From NCBI RefSeq assembly GCF_001758195.1, contig NZ_MASR01000001.1:1178001-1242000 (forward strand): a stretch of DNA of 64,000 bases. Direction: 5' to 3'. The first letter of the stretch is position 1; every line of letters starts with the position of its first letter. The position numbers and the translations under genes are program-made. This stretch comes from Pseudohongiella acticola. GTDB lineage: Bacteria; Pseudomonadota; Gammaproteobacteria; Pseudomonadales; Pseudohongiellaceae. The notes beneath the pieces are model-generated. The model was not told the origin of the DNA. It did no database searches and saw only the letters and a program-made list of their open reading frames with translations. Shown here one piece after another: positions 24,694 to 32,917 of this stretch.

Positions 24694-26319
24694 ATGTCTT
24701 CGCCACGCCACTCGCTTAGCCGCCGCCGTTTCCTACAGATTTCTGCCGCCACGCTGGGTGCGCTGGCAATCCGCGGACTGCCCATTTATGCCGCTGCCGC
24801 AGCGCATTTTACGCACGGCGTTGCCAGTGGTGACCCATTGCAGGATCGCGTCATTCTGTGGACCCGGGTGTTGCCAGGCGACGGCCAGGCGGACACCCTT
24901 GATGTGCAATGGCAGATCGCCGTGGATCCGCAGTTTGAGCAGATCGTGGCGGCTGGCGACACACAAACCGGCCCTGCCCGGGATTTTACCGTCAAAGTCG
25001 ACGCTGCCGGACTGACACCCGGGACGTCCTATTTCTACCGCTTTACGGCCACGGGTATCCACAGTGCCACCGGGCGCACACGCACCCTGCCTGCGGCCGG
25101 CGCAGCACAGGCACGACTGGCCGTGGTGTCGTGTTCAAACTATCCGCAGGGTTACTTTAACGCCTACCGCGAAATAGCGGCGCGCGAGTGTGACGCGGTT
25201 CTGCACCTGGGCGATTATATTTACGAATACGCCGACGGCGGCTACGCCAACGCGGACATGCTCAACAAAGGCCGCCACGTCCAGCCTGAGCATGAAATTG
25301 TGTCGCTGGACGACTATCGCATGCGCTATGGTCTATATCGCAGTGACGCCGATCTACAGGCTATCCATCAGGCACACCCTTTCATCTGTGTCTGGGACGA
25401 CCATGAGATTACCAACAACACTTTCCAGACCGGCGCACAGAACCACAATGACGGTGAAGGCGAGTTTGACGACCGGCGCCGTGCTGCCATCCAGGCGTTT
25501 TACGAATGGCTGCCCATTCGCGAGCAGGGCAACGTGGAAGATGGCATCATTTATCGCAGTTTTGACATCGGTGACCTGGCAACCCTGATCATGCTGGACA
25601 CCCGACTGATTGCCCGCGATGAACAATTAACCCATGACATGAACATCGATACCCTGCGTCGCGGCCTGGCAGACTCTACGCGCTCCATGTTGGGGGCCAC
25701 ACAACAGCAGTTTCTTGCCAATGAGTTACGCCGCTCTGCCAGTGCCGGTATCCCCTGGCAGGTAATTGGCCAACAGGTCATCATGGGCCGCAAGGAGATA
25801 CCGCTGGTAGCCGATGTTGAGTTCGCTGAAGACATCCGCCCGGATATCGCGTCGAGCCGTTATGGCATGTTGCGGGAACGGGGCCAGATGGGGCTGCCTT
25901 TCAATCTGGATGCATGGGACGGATACCCGGCTGACCGGGAACGCGTACTGGACCTGTTCCGTCAGCACGCCAACAATGCCGTGGTGCTTTCCGGTGACAC
26001 TCATAGCTCATGGGCGTTTGATCTGCACGACGATACCGGCGAGGCAATCGCTGTTGAGTTTGGCACCCCCAGCATTACTTCACCCGGATTCGAGAACTTC
26101 ATGCCGCTGCCAGAGAACGAGCTGGTCGCAGCGTTCATGCGCAACAGCCCGGAGATGCGATACATGCGTGGTTTGGGCAGAGGCTGGATGGAACTGGACC
26201 TGACCCGGGAGCGCATCGCGACCCGGTTCCTGTATGTTTCCACCATTATGGAACAGGAGTACCTGGTGGAAGAAACGGATCCGATGCTCACCGTAGCCGG
26301 CGAGCATCGGATCCGTTAA
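24694..26319 (+). CDS. phoD: Alkaline phosphatase D (PhoD family), Tat-exported
   Basis: A 541-residue Ca/Fe-dependent phosphodiesterase/alkaline phosphatase. A Tat signal SRRRFLQ (residues 9-15) precedes a hydrophobic stretch. The N-terminal beta domain (FTHGVASGDPLQDRVILWTRV) is followed by the metallophosphoesterase core: LHLGDYIYEYADGG, VWDDHEITNN and VLSGDTHSSWAF. These are the PhoD metal-site motifs. It lies behind a well-formed Pho box, so expression in phosphate starvation is expected. Acts outside the cytoplasm on phosphate esters. Confidence 0.94.
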   Translation: MSSPRHSLSRRRFLQISAATLGALAIRGLPIYAAAAAHFTHGVASGDPLQDRVILWTRVLPGDGQADTLDVQWQIAVDPQFEQIVAAGDTQTGPARDFTVKVDAAGLTPGTSYFYRFTATGIHSATGRTRTLPAAGAAQARLAVVSCSNYPQGYFNAYREIAARECDAVLHLGDYIYEYADGGYANADMLNKGRHVQPEHEIVSLDDYRMRYGLYRSDADLQAIHQAHPFICVWDDHEITNNTFQTGAQNHNDGEGEFDDRRRAAIQAFYEWLPIREQGNVEDGIIYRSFDIGDLATLIMLDTRLIARDEQLTHDMNIDTLRRGLADSTRSMLGATQQQFLANELRRSASAGIPWQVIGQQVIMGRKEIPLVADVEFAEDIRPDIASSRYGMLRERGQMGLPFNLDAWDGYPADRERVLDLFRQHANNAVVLSGDTHSSWAFDLHDDTGEAIAVEFGTPSITSPGFENFMPLPENELVAAFMRNSPEMRYMRGLGRGWMELDLTRERIATRFLYVSTIMEQEYLVEETDPMLTVAGEHRIR

Positions 26320-26346
26320 GTGTGGTAGTGCCCCTCCTGCGGTCCG

Positions 26347-26443
26347 CCGTTTTTTGCTCCTGCAAAAACGGCATTTGACCACCAGGGATGGTGGAAATGC
26401 CTGCAATGCAGGAGCAATTGCAGGCACCGCCATCCATGGCGGT
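26347..26443. other. Densely folded spacer between convergent phoD and icmF
   Basis: Several inverted repeats are nested. CCGTTTTT (26347-26354) pairs with AAAAACGG (26364-26371). GCTCCTGCA (26356-26364) pairs with TGCAGGAGC (26407-26415). GGCATTT and CCACC pair with GGTGG and AAATGCC inside 26370-26401. ACCGCCAT (26426-26433) pairs with ATGGCGGT (26436-26443), touching the icmF stop. Some pairings exclude each other. A bidirectional termination region is the simplest reading. Confidence 0.6.
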
Positions 26444-29400
26444 CACATATTCCTGCGGTATTGGCCGCCTACTTCGAAGAAGGCGTTGGTGATCTGACCG
26501 AGTGAGCAGCACTGGACGGCGTCCATCAGGACTTCAAACACGTTGTCGTTGTTGATGGCAGCCTGCTTCAGGCGGGCAATGGCCTGCTCTGATTCGCTGG
26601 CGTGGCGCTGCTGAAAATCACGCAGGCGGCTTATCTGACTCTGCTTTTCTTCGTCGGTTGAACGTGCCAACTCGACGCTGAATTCCGCCTCCTCGTCTTC
26701 GCCATTGGGATTGAGGAAGGTGTTCACACCCACAATCGGCAATGAACCGTCATGCTTCTTGTGTTCGTAGTGCATGGACTCATCCTGAATACGGCCACGC
26801 TGGTACCCGGTTTCCATCGCGCCCAGCACACCGCCGCGCTCGGCGATACGCTCAAATTCCTGCATCACCGCTTCTTCAACCAGGTCTGTCAACTCATCAA
26901 TGATAAATGCACCCTGGTTCGGATTCTCATTACGCGCCAGGCCCCACTCTTTGTTGATGATCAGCTGAATGGCCACCGCCCGGCGCACCGATTCACCCGT
27001 GGGCGTGGTGACGGCCTCATCATACGCGTTGGTGTGCAGACTGTTGCAGTTGTCGTATACCGCGATCAAGGCCTGCAATGTGGTGCGAATGTCATTGAAC
27101 GACATCTCCTGAGCGTGCAACGATCGCCCCGAGGTCTGGATATGGTATTTGAGTTTCTGGCTACGTTCGTTGGCACCATATTTTTCGCGCATGGTGGTTG
27201 ACCAGATACGTCTGGCCACGCGTCCCAGCACGGTGTATTCCGCATCCATGCCATTGGAGAAGAAGAACGACAGATTGGGCGCGAAGTCGTCAATGTTCAT
27301 GCCGCGGGCCAGCCAGGCTTCAACAAAGGTAAAGCCATTGGACAGGGTAAACGCCAACTGCGAGATCGGATTCGCGCCTGCTTCCGCGATGTGGTAACCG
27401 GAGATCGACACGGAGTAGAAGTTGCGCACTTTATTGGCGATAAAGTATTCCTGAATATCGCCCATCAGTTTCAGACTGAACTCGGTAGAGAAAATGCATG
27501 TATTCTGGCCCTGATCTTCCTTCAGGATATCGGCCTGAACAGTGCCCCGCACTGACGCCAGTGCCCCAGCCTTTAGCTGCGCCGCTTCTGTAGCATCGGG
27601 TTCGCGGCCCTGTTCGCTGCGGAAACGCTCCATCTGCTGCGCGATCGCCGAGTTCAGAAACATCGCCAGAATGGTGGGTGCGGGTCCGTTGATGGTCATC
27701 GACACTGAGGTGGTGGGGTGACACAGATCAAAGCCGTCGTATAACACTTTCATGTCATCCAGGGTGGCAATGGATACGCCGGAGTTGCCCACCTTGCCAT
27801 AGATGTCAGGACGCTCATCGGGATCGAAGCCGTACAGTGTCACCGAATCGAAGGCAGTTGACAGGCGTTTGGCATCGGCATGTTCTGACAGAGATTTGAA
27901 GCGGCGATTGGTACGAAACGCGTCACCCTCACCGGCGAACATACGCGTGGGGTCTTCGCCCTCGCGCTTGACGGCAAACACACCCGAGGTATAAGGAAAT
28001 CGACCTGGCACATTATCCAATGCCAGCCATCGTAGAATGTCACCATGGTCGCTATATCGTGGCAGCGACACTTTGGGTACTCGCGTGCCTGACATGGTGG
28101 TCCAGGCCAGGGAGTTGCGTTGCGACTTGCCCCGGATGTCAGTGACAAGTTCATCTTCAGAATATGCCTGCTTTAACGCGGGCCAGTTCTCCAACAGGGC
28201 TTCACTGTCACCGTGCAATTGCTGTTGCCGCGTTTTGATCAAGGCGTCCAGGCTGCCAGTCAGGTTGTCATCTGGATTCGCGCTGTTCGCCATGTCCCGG
28301 GTCGCCTGTAACTGCTGCAGCTCTCTGGCGATCACTGCCTGCTGCTCGACCCGCTGTCGGTAGTCACGCACGGTATCGGCGATTTCAGCGAGATAACGTT
28401 GCCGTTGTGGTGGAATGATGACCGACTGCTGGGTCGAAGTACGGGTTGTGACCGGCGCCAGCTGATGCGTGAAGTCCGGCAGTCCATGCTGCATCAGCAC
28501 CGGCACCAGCGCCTGGTACAGCGCCGTCACGCCATCATCATTGAAGCGTGCGGCAATGGTGCCGTACACCGGCATCTGCTCCACGGTTCTGTCGAAGGCC
28601 ACGCGGTTGCGCTGCACCTGTTTACTGACATCGCGCAGCGCGTCTTCGCCGCCTTTGCGATCAAACTTGTTGATGGCGATGACATCGGCGTAGTCCAGCA
28701 TGTCGATCTTTTCCAGCTGACTGGCGGCGCCGAACTCGGGCGTCATCACGTAAAGTGAATTGTTCACATAGGGCACAATGCCCGCATCACCCTGACCAAT
28801 GCCGGGCGTTTCCACAATCACCAGATCAAAACCTGCCACCTTTACACTGCTGATGATGTCACGCAGATAAGTCGGCACTTCAGTTTCCGAGCGGCGGGTG
28901 GCAATGGAGCGCATGTATACCGAAGGGTGGTAGATGGCGTTCATGCGCACGCGATCGCCCAGCAGTGCACCACCGGTGCGGCGCCGTGTCGGGTCGATCG
29001 CCAGTACTGCGATACGCAGCTTATCGCCGCTGTCCTGACGCAGGCGCAGTATCAGCTCATCGGTGAGTGATGACTTGCCGGCGCCACCGGTGCCCGTGAT
29101 ACCCAGTACCGGTACATTGTCCACTGCGGCAGCTGCCTGCTGCAGCTGCGACTTCTGCTCAGCGCTCAATGCATCAAGCTCCAACGCACTGATCACCCGC
29201 GACAGCGCGACCCGATCGCCGGACTGGGTCGCAGCGATATCCAGCGCCGGCCCCGTTTTGCGCTCCACCGTGACCTTGTGCATGATATCGTCAATCATAC
29301 CCTGCAGGCCCATGCTCTGACCGTCATCCGGCGAATAAATCCGGCTCACGCCATAGTCGTGCAGCTCTTTTATCTCGCTGGGAATGATGACGCCACCGCC

Positions 29401-29715
29401 GCCACCAAATACCTGAATATGGCCCGCGCCGCGCTCACGCAACATATCGACCATGTATTTGAAATACTCGAGGTGACCACCCTGATAGGAGCTGATGGCA
29501 ATGCCCTGCACATCTTCCTGCAGTGCCGATTCAACGACTTCCTGCACTGAGCGATTGTGTGCCAGATGAATGACTTCCGCACCCGACGCCTGCAGCATGC
29601 GCCGCATGATGTTGATGGCGGCATCATGGCCGTCAAACAGGCTTGCCGCGGTAATAAAACGGGGAAATTCCAGGGCCGGAGAGCTGGATGGATGGATACT
29701 GACGACTGATGACAC
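26443..29715 (-). CDS. icmF: Fused isobutyryl-CoA mutase IcmF
   Basis: Coenzyme B12-dependent mutase with its own G-protein chaperone, interconverting isobutyryl-CoA and butyryl-CoA, in some species also isovaleryl-CoA and pivalyl-CoA. Order: B12-binding domain (FDGHDAAINI, axial His30), MeaI-type GTPase with P-loop GTGGAGKS (about 208-215), linker, and large mutase domain (FPYTSGVFAVKREGEDPTR, RMFAGEGDAFRTNRRF). The GTG start at 29715 has AGGAG 7 bp upstream and gives 1,090 residues, the usual length; a GTG at 29772 would add 19 odd residues. Divergent from a MerR-type regulator across a LiuR-like operator. Confidence 0.94.
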   Translation of the reverse strand: MSSVVSIHPSSSPALEFPRFITAASLFDGHDAAINIMRRMLQASGAEVIHLAHNRSVQEVVESALQEDVQGIAISSYQGGHLEYFKYMVDMLRERGAGHIQVFGGGGGVIIPSEIKELHDYGVSRIYSPDDGQSMGLQGMIDDIMHKVTVERKTGPALDIAATQSGDRVALSRVISALELDALSAEQKSQLQQAAAAVDNVPVLGITGTGGAGKSSLTDELILRLRQDSGDKLRIAVLAIDPTRRRTGGALLGDRVRMNAIYHPSVYMRSIATRRSETEVPTYLRDIISSVKVAGFDLVIVETPGIGQGDAGIVPYVNNSLYVMTPEFGAASQLEKIDMLDYADVIAINKFDRKGGEDALRDVSKQVQRNRVAFDRTVEQMPVYGTIAARFNDDGVTALYQALVPVLMQHGLPDFTHQLAPVTTRTSTQQSVIIPPQRQRYLAEIADTVRDYRQRVEQQAVIARELQQLQATRDMANSANPDDNLTGSLDALIKTRQQQLHGDSEALLENWPALKQAYSEDELVTDIRGKSQRNSLAWTTMSGTRVPKVSLPRYSDHGDILRWLALDNVPGRFPYTSGVFAVKREGEDPTRMFAGEGDAFRTNRRFKSLSEHADAKRLSTAFDSVTLYGFDPDERPDIYGKVGNSGVSIATLDDMKVLYDGFDLCHPTTSVSMTINGPAPTILAMFLNSAIAQQMERFRSEQGREPDATEAAQLKAGALASVRGTVQADILKEDQGQNTCIFSTEFSLKLMGDIQEYFIANKVRNFYSVSISGYHIAEAGANPISQLAFTLSNGFTFVEAWLARGMNIDDFAPNLSFFFSNGMDAEYTVLGRVARRIWSTTMREKYGANERSQKLKYHIQTSGRSLHAQEMSFNDIRTTLQALIAVYDNCNSLHTNAYDEAVTTPTGESVRRAVAIQLIINKEWGLARNENPNQGAFIIDELTDLVEEAVMQEFERIAERGGVLGAMETGYQRGRIQDESMHYEHKKHDGSLPIVGVNTFLNPNGEDEEAEFSVELARSTDEEKQSQISRLRDFQQRHASESEQAIARLKQAAINNDNVFEVLMDAVQCCSLGQITNAFFEVGGQYRRNM

Positions 29716-29855
29716 GATGTTGCTCCTGTCGGTTCGACAACGAACCTGATCTTCAACCTGCCTAGGCTGCACTTGTTATTTTGCGGTTGCTGCCGCCGTG
29801 ACATCAGCCACGATAGCTGGCGATAGTTGTCCTGTGGACCAAGGTCATTTATTAT

Positions 29856-29879
29856 ATTGACGTTTACGTTAACGTCAAT
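29856..29879. promoter_or_regulatory. LiuR-type palindromic operator between icmF and merR
   Basis: ATTGACGTT (29856-29864) and AACGTCAAT (29871-29879) are perfect arms around TACGTT. From memory, ACGT-rich palindromes of this form are the reported sites of LiuR, a MerR-family regulator of branched-chain amino acid catabolism. It is placed to control both divergent genes. Confidence 0.72.
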
Positions 29880-29897
29880 CAAGGAATTCAAGCCAAC

Positions 29898-30353
29898 ATG
29901 CCAGACACCTCCCAAGCGCTCAGCGCCAGCTTTCTGCGCAGTAATGCCCTGGACCCGCTCGACGACGGCCTAAAAACCTACACCATCTCGCAAATGGCGA
30001 AAGAATTCGACATTACCACGCGCGCCATCCGGTTTTATGAAAGTGAAGGCTTGCTGACACCTGTTCGCGAAGGCCGCAATCGCCTGTATAGTCAGCGTGA
30101 CCACACACGCCTCAAACTCATTCTGCGCGGCAAACGATTGGGGTTTTCACTCGATGAAATCGGTGAAATGTTTGATCTGTATGACTCAGCCACCGGCGAA
30201 CTGGCCCAATTGAGACACGTTCTGGATAAAATCGGCGAACGCAAACAGGTCCTCAGACAGCAGCTGGAAGACATTCAGTTGAGTCTGCATGAACTTAAAG
30301 AATTTGAAACCCTGTGCAAACATCGTCTGTCCCAGATGCGCAGCAACCACTAA
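29898..30353 (+). CDS. MerR family regulator, LiuR-like
   Basis: A 151-residue regulator with the MerR winged helix (TYTISQMAKEFDITTRAIRFY, then ESEGLLTPVREGRNRLYSQ) and a coiled-coil C-terminal region (about 110-145). It lacks the metal-binding cysteines of MerR/CueR; a lone Cys sits near the C-terminus. Similarity of the N-terminal half and the adjacent ACGT-rich palindrome point to LiuR, which governs leucine/isovalerate degradation. Neighbours icmF and a thiolase fit acyl-CoA metabolism. The 20-residue N-terminal tail is unusual but has an upstream AAGGA. Confidence 0.82.
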   Translation: MPDTSQALSASFLRSNALDPLDDGLKTYTISQMAKEFDITTRAIRFYESEGLLTPVREGRNRLYSQRDHTRLKLILRGKRLGFSLDEIGEMFDLYDSATGELAQLRHVLDKIGERKQVLRQQLEDIQLSLHELKEFETLCKHRLSQMRSNH

Positions 30354-30417
30354 ACCCGAACAACCCATTCAGCCTAACCCATTCAGAAATAACACAAAAG
30401 ATCAGGACACCCACATC

Positions 30418-31611
30418 ATGAGCAAAGATTCAGTTGTCATTCTCGGCGGCGCGCGGACCCCTATTGGCGGTTTTCAGGGCCTGTTTTCAGCCACCACGGC
30501 GCCGGCCCTGGGCGTTGCTGCTGCCAATGCAGCACTGCAGCGTGCCGGGCTCGACCCGGCAGCACACGACTCGGCTATCGATGACGTATTGATTGGCTGC
30601 GTATTGCCCGCAGGTCTGGCCCAGGCGCCGGCACGCCAGGTTGCGCTGGGCGCTGGCCTCGCCGTAACCACACCATGCACCACCGTCAACAAGATGTGTG
30701 GTTCGGGCATGAAAACCGTGATGATGGGTATGGACCAGATTCTGGCCGGGAATGCGGATACAGTGTTGGCGGGTGGTATCGAGAACATGACTCAGGCGCC
30801 CTATCTGATCCCCAAAGGCCGTAGCGGTCTGCGCCTGGGCCACGGCGAGCTTAAAGACCACATGTTTCTGGACGGGCTTGAGGATGCCTACACCGGCCGC
30901 CTGATGGGCAGCTTTGCACAGGAAACGGCAGACAAGCATGGTTTGAGCCGGGAAGACATGGACAACTATGCCATCGAGTCACTGACCCGCGCGCAAAAGG
31001 CAATCGACTCCGGCTGGTTTGACGCGGAATCCGTCGGCGTTGATGTCAAAGTCGGTCGTACCGACACCAGGGTCGAGCACGACGAACAACCCGGCAAGGC
31101 CAACCCCGACAAGATACCCACACTGCGCCCGGCATTTGCTGCCGATGGCAGCATTACCGCCGCCAACTCTTCCTCCATTTCTGACGGTGCTGCAGCCGTG
31201 GTGCTGATGCGCGAAAGTAGCGCGCTGGAGAAAGGTCTGAAGCCCATGGCAAGATTGCTGGCCCAGGCCAGCCATGCCCGCCACCCCAGCGAATTCACGG
31301 TCGCGCCCATTGGCGCCATTGAAAAAGTGTTGCAGAAAACTGGCTGGACGGTTGACGATGTCGATCTGTTTGAAATCAACGAAGCCTTTGCCATGGTGCC
31401 AATGCTGGCCATGCGTGAACTGGGACTGGATCACAACAAGGTGAACATTCACGGCGGTGCCTGCGCCCTCGGCCACCCGGTTGGCGCTTCCGGCACACGT
31501 ATCATCGTGACGCTGATGTATGCCCTGAAGAAACTGGGCAAAACCCGTGGCATTGCCAGTCTGTGTATCGGCGGAGGCGAAGCAGTCGCCGTTGCGATAG
31601 AAATGCTGTAG
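30418..31611 (+). CDS. Acetyl-CoA C-acetyltransferase (thiolase)
   Basis: A 397-residue thiolase. The nucleophile is in NKMCGSGMK, the second cysteine in SLCIGGGEA, and the catalytic histidine in GGACALGHPVGASG. NEAFA is present. The start ATG at 30418 gives MSKDSVVILGGARTPIGGF, the proper thiolase beginning; an in-frame ATG at 30289 lies inside the regulator gene. It follows the LiuR-like gene by 64 bp, so it may share its transcript. Either acetoacetyl-CoA cleavage or synthesis is possible. Confidence 0.92.
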   Translation: MSKDSVVILGGARTPIGGFQGLFSATTAPALGVAAANAALQRAGLDPAAHDSAIDDVLIGCVLPAGLAQAPARQVALGAGLAVTTPCTTVNKMCGSGMKTVMMGMDQILAGNADTVLAGGIENMTQAPYLIPKGRSGLRLGHGELKDHMFLDGLEDAYTGRLMGSFAQETADKHGLSREDMDNYAIESLTRAQKAIDSGWFDAESVGVDVKVGRTDTRVEHDEQPGKANPDKIPTLRPAFAADGSITAANSSSISDGAAAVVLMRESSALEKGLKPMARLLAQASHARHPSEFTVAPIGAIEKVLQKTGWTVDDVDLFEINEAFAMVPMLAMRELGLDHNKVNIHGGACALGHPVGASGTRIIVTLMYALKKLGKTRGIASLCIGGGEAVAVAIEML

Positions 31612-31617
31612 AAATCA

Positions 31618-31655
31618 GCCGGGACGCGCGGTGGCAATCCACCTGGCGTCCCGGC
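31618..31655. other. Long hairpin between convergent thiolase and glycine-zipper genes
   Basis: GCCGGGACGC (31618-31627) pairs with GCGTCCCGGC (31646-31655). Inside, GGTGG (31630-31634) pairs with CCACC (31639-31643). No T-run follows on either strand, so termination, if any, is not canonical. Confidence 0.6.
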
Positions 31656-31670
31656 AACTGGCCTTAAACG

Positions 31671-32126
31671 CTATCTAATCGCGATATTGCCGTTCTGTAC
31701 ACGCACGGGCACGCCCGCGCTGATCCCGGTCGCATCCGGGACATTGATGACCTGTTGACCACCTGTCTCCATATCGATAACCACTTCATAATACGTCGAT
31801 GACCCGCGATTCCGCTCAATGGTATTGCCCACAAATGCACCACCGACGGCGCCTGCGGCAGTGGCAATATCCCGCCCCGAGCCACCACCAACCTGATTAC
31901 CGGCCACGCCACCAACAATGGCACCGATGACCGCGCCTGCGCCGCTGGAGTCGCCCTGCTGGGTGACCGGATTAACGGCGCGAATCACGCCACATGAAGT
32001 GCAGACTGGTTCCGGCTGCGACGAATTGTCCGCACCACCAACGGCGCTTGCCGTTTCCTGAGGAGAACAGGCACTCATAATAACAAGCGCCAGCACGGTA
32101 AGAAGAGAGAGTTTGAGTATACGCAT
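31671..32126 (-). CDS. Glycine-zipper 2TM-domain lipoprotein
   Basis: A 151-residue lipoprotein with lipobox MSAC. A PVCTSCG segment, then the glycine-zipper region GAGAVIGAIVGGVAGNQVGGG, then AAGAVGGAFVGNTIE, belong to the SlyB/17-kDa antigen type. The C-terminal part (YYEVVIDMETGGQQVINV) forms a small beta domain. Such proteins stabilise or sense the outer membrane. The start at 32126 puts the signal peptide at the N-terminus; an upstream ATG at 32141 is a possible alternative. Confidence 0.88.
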   Translation of the reverse strand: MRILKLSLLTVLALVIMSACSPQETASAVGGADNSSQPEPVCTSCGVIRAVNPVTQQGDSSGAGAVIGAIVGGVAGNQVGGGSGRDIATAAGAVGGAFVGNTIERNRGSSTYYEVVIDMETGGQQVINVPDATGISAGVPVRVQNGNIAIR

Positions 32127-32240
32127 ATTGTCAATTTCCATATTGTGAACATGATGTATTGAGTGTTTGGACACTGATTGATCTTAGCACGTCTGCTTTG
32201 TGCTGTAACACACACCGCCAACCCCCGCTTAGTCACCGCG

Positions 32241-32693
32241 TCACCGCTGTGAGGTCTGCATTTCTGCTACCGATATGGCAAAAATACGCCAGCCGCCGGC
32301 AATGTTCTGAAACAGAATATCAAAACGGATAGCCTGGGGTCGGAATTCAAACCCGCCCCGCAATCTGAGCACACCATCTTGGTCGATTGCCGGGGCAATG
32401 TGATACTCCGGTTCCAGCAATATTGCGCGACCGACGTCTACCCTGTTTTCCCGCAGCGTTCTGAATAGCTGGGCCAGATCTGCAACGGTGTTGCTGTTCT
32501 GGAAATCAGGAGAGCCCAGTGCGTGCAGCACGGAATAGTTCCCGGTCCTGTTGGCACTGTCGACTGCTACCATGCTGGTCCAGACCAGACGTGCAAGCGT
32601 TGATTCGTCCGGCACCGGCGCCGCCTGTTGAGCCACTGCCAGGCCCGGCGCGCTGCTACACAGCAGCAGGACCGCCAGCACAATCGTCCGCAT
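32241..32693 (-). CDS. Secreted hypothetical protein
   Basis: A 150-residue exported protein with a signal peptide of about 22 residues (LAVLLLCSSAPGLAVA). The rest has a NTF2-like feel: WTSMVAVDSANRTGNYSVLH near the start and FDILFQNIAGGWRIFAISV at the end. That assignment is a visual impression, not a motif match. The start at 32693 is chosen because the signal peptide begins there; longer frames up to 32765 have no ribosome binding site. Function unknown. Confidence 0.65.
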   Translation of the reverse strand: MRTIVLAVLLLCSSAPGLAVAQQAAPVPDESTLARLVWTSMVAVDSANRTGNYSVLHALGSPDFQNSNTVADLAQLFRTLRENRVDVGRAILLEPEYHIAPAIDQDGVLRLRGGFEFRPQAIRFDILFQNIAGGWRIFAISVAEMQTSQR

Positions 32694-32917
32694 CCGGTTG
32701 CGGGACCGAACCAGAACACATGTCAGTAAATCCATCCTGGTACTCATATAAACGTCCATTGCCAAGCGTGATTGAATTCGTCACAGTGAACCCGGTAAGG
32801 AGTAAACCCTGTGATGAGCGAACCTGGTAATGGCGGCAGGGCTGGACAATTATTCGCGCCGGCCCTTCCGCTATATGGCCAACAGGCTCTTGTCGTTGAC
32901 CTGCCAGCCAGGCTTTA

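Noticed and set aside
29370-29915. A 181-codon frame overlapping the icmF start and the merR gene
   Set aside because: It is an out-of-frame shadow of icmF crossing the divergent promoter region and operator.
31618-31655. Hairpin after the thiolase as an intrinsic terminator
   Set aside because: There is no T-run on either strand; listed only as a hairpin.
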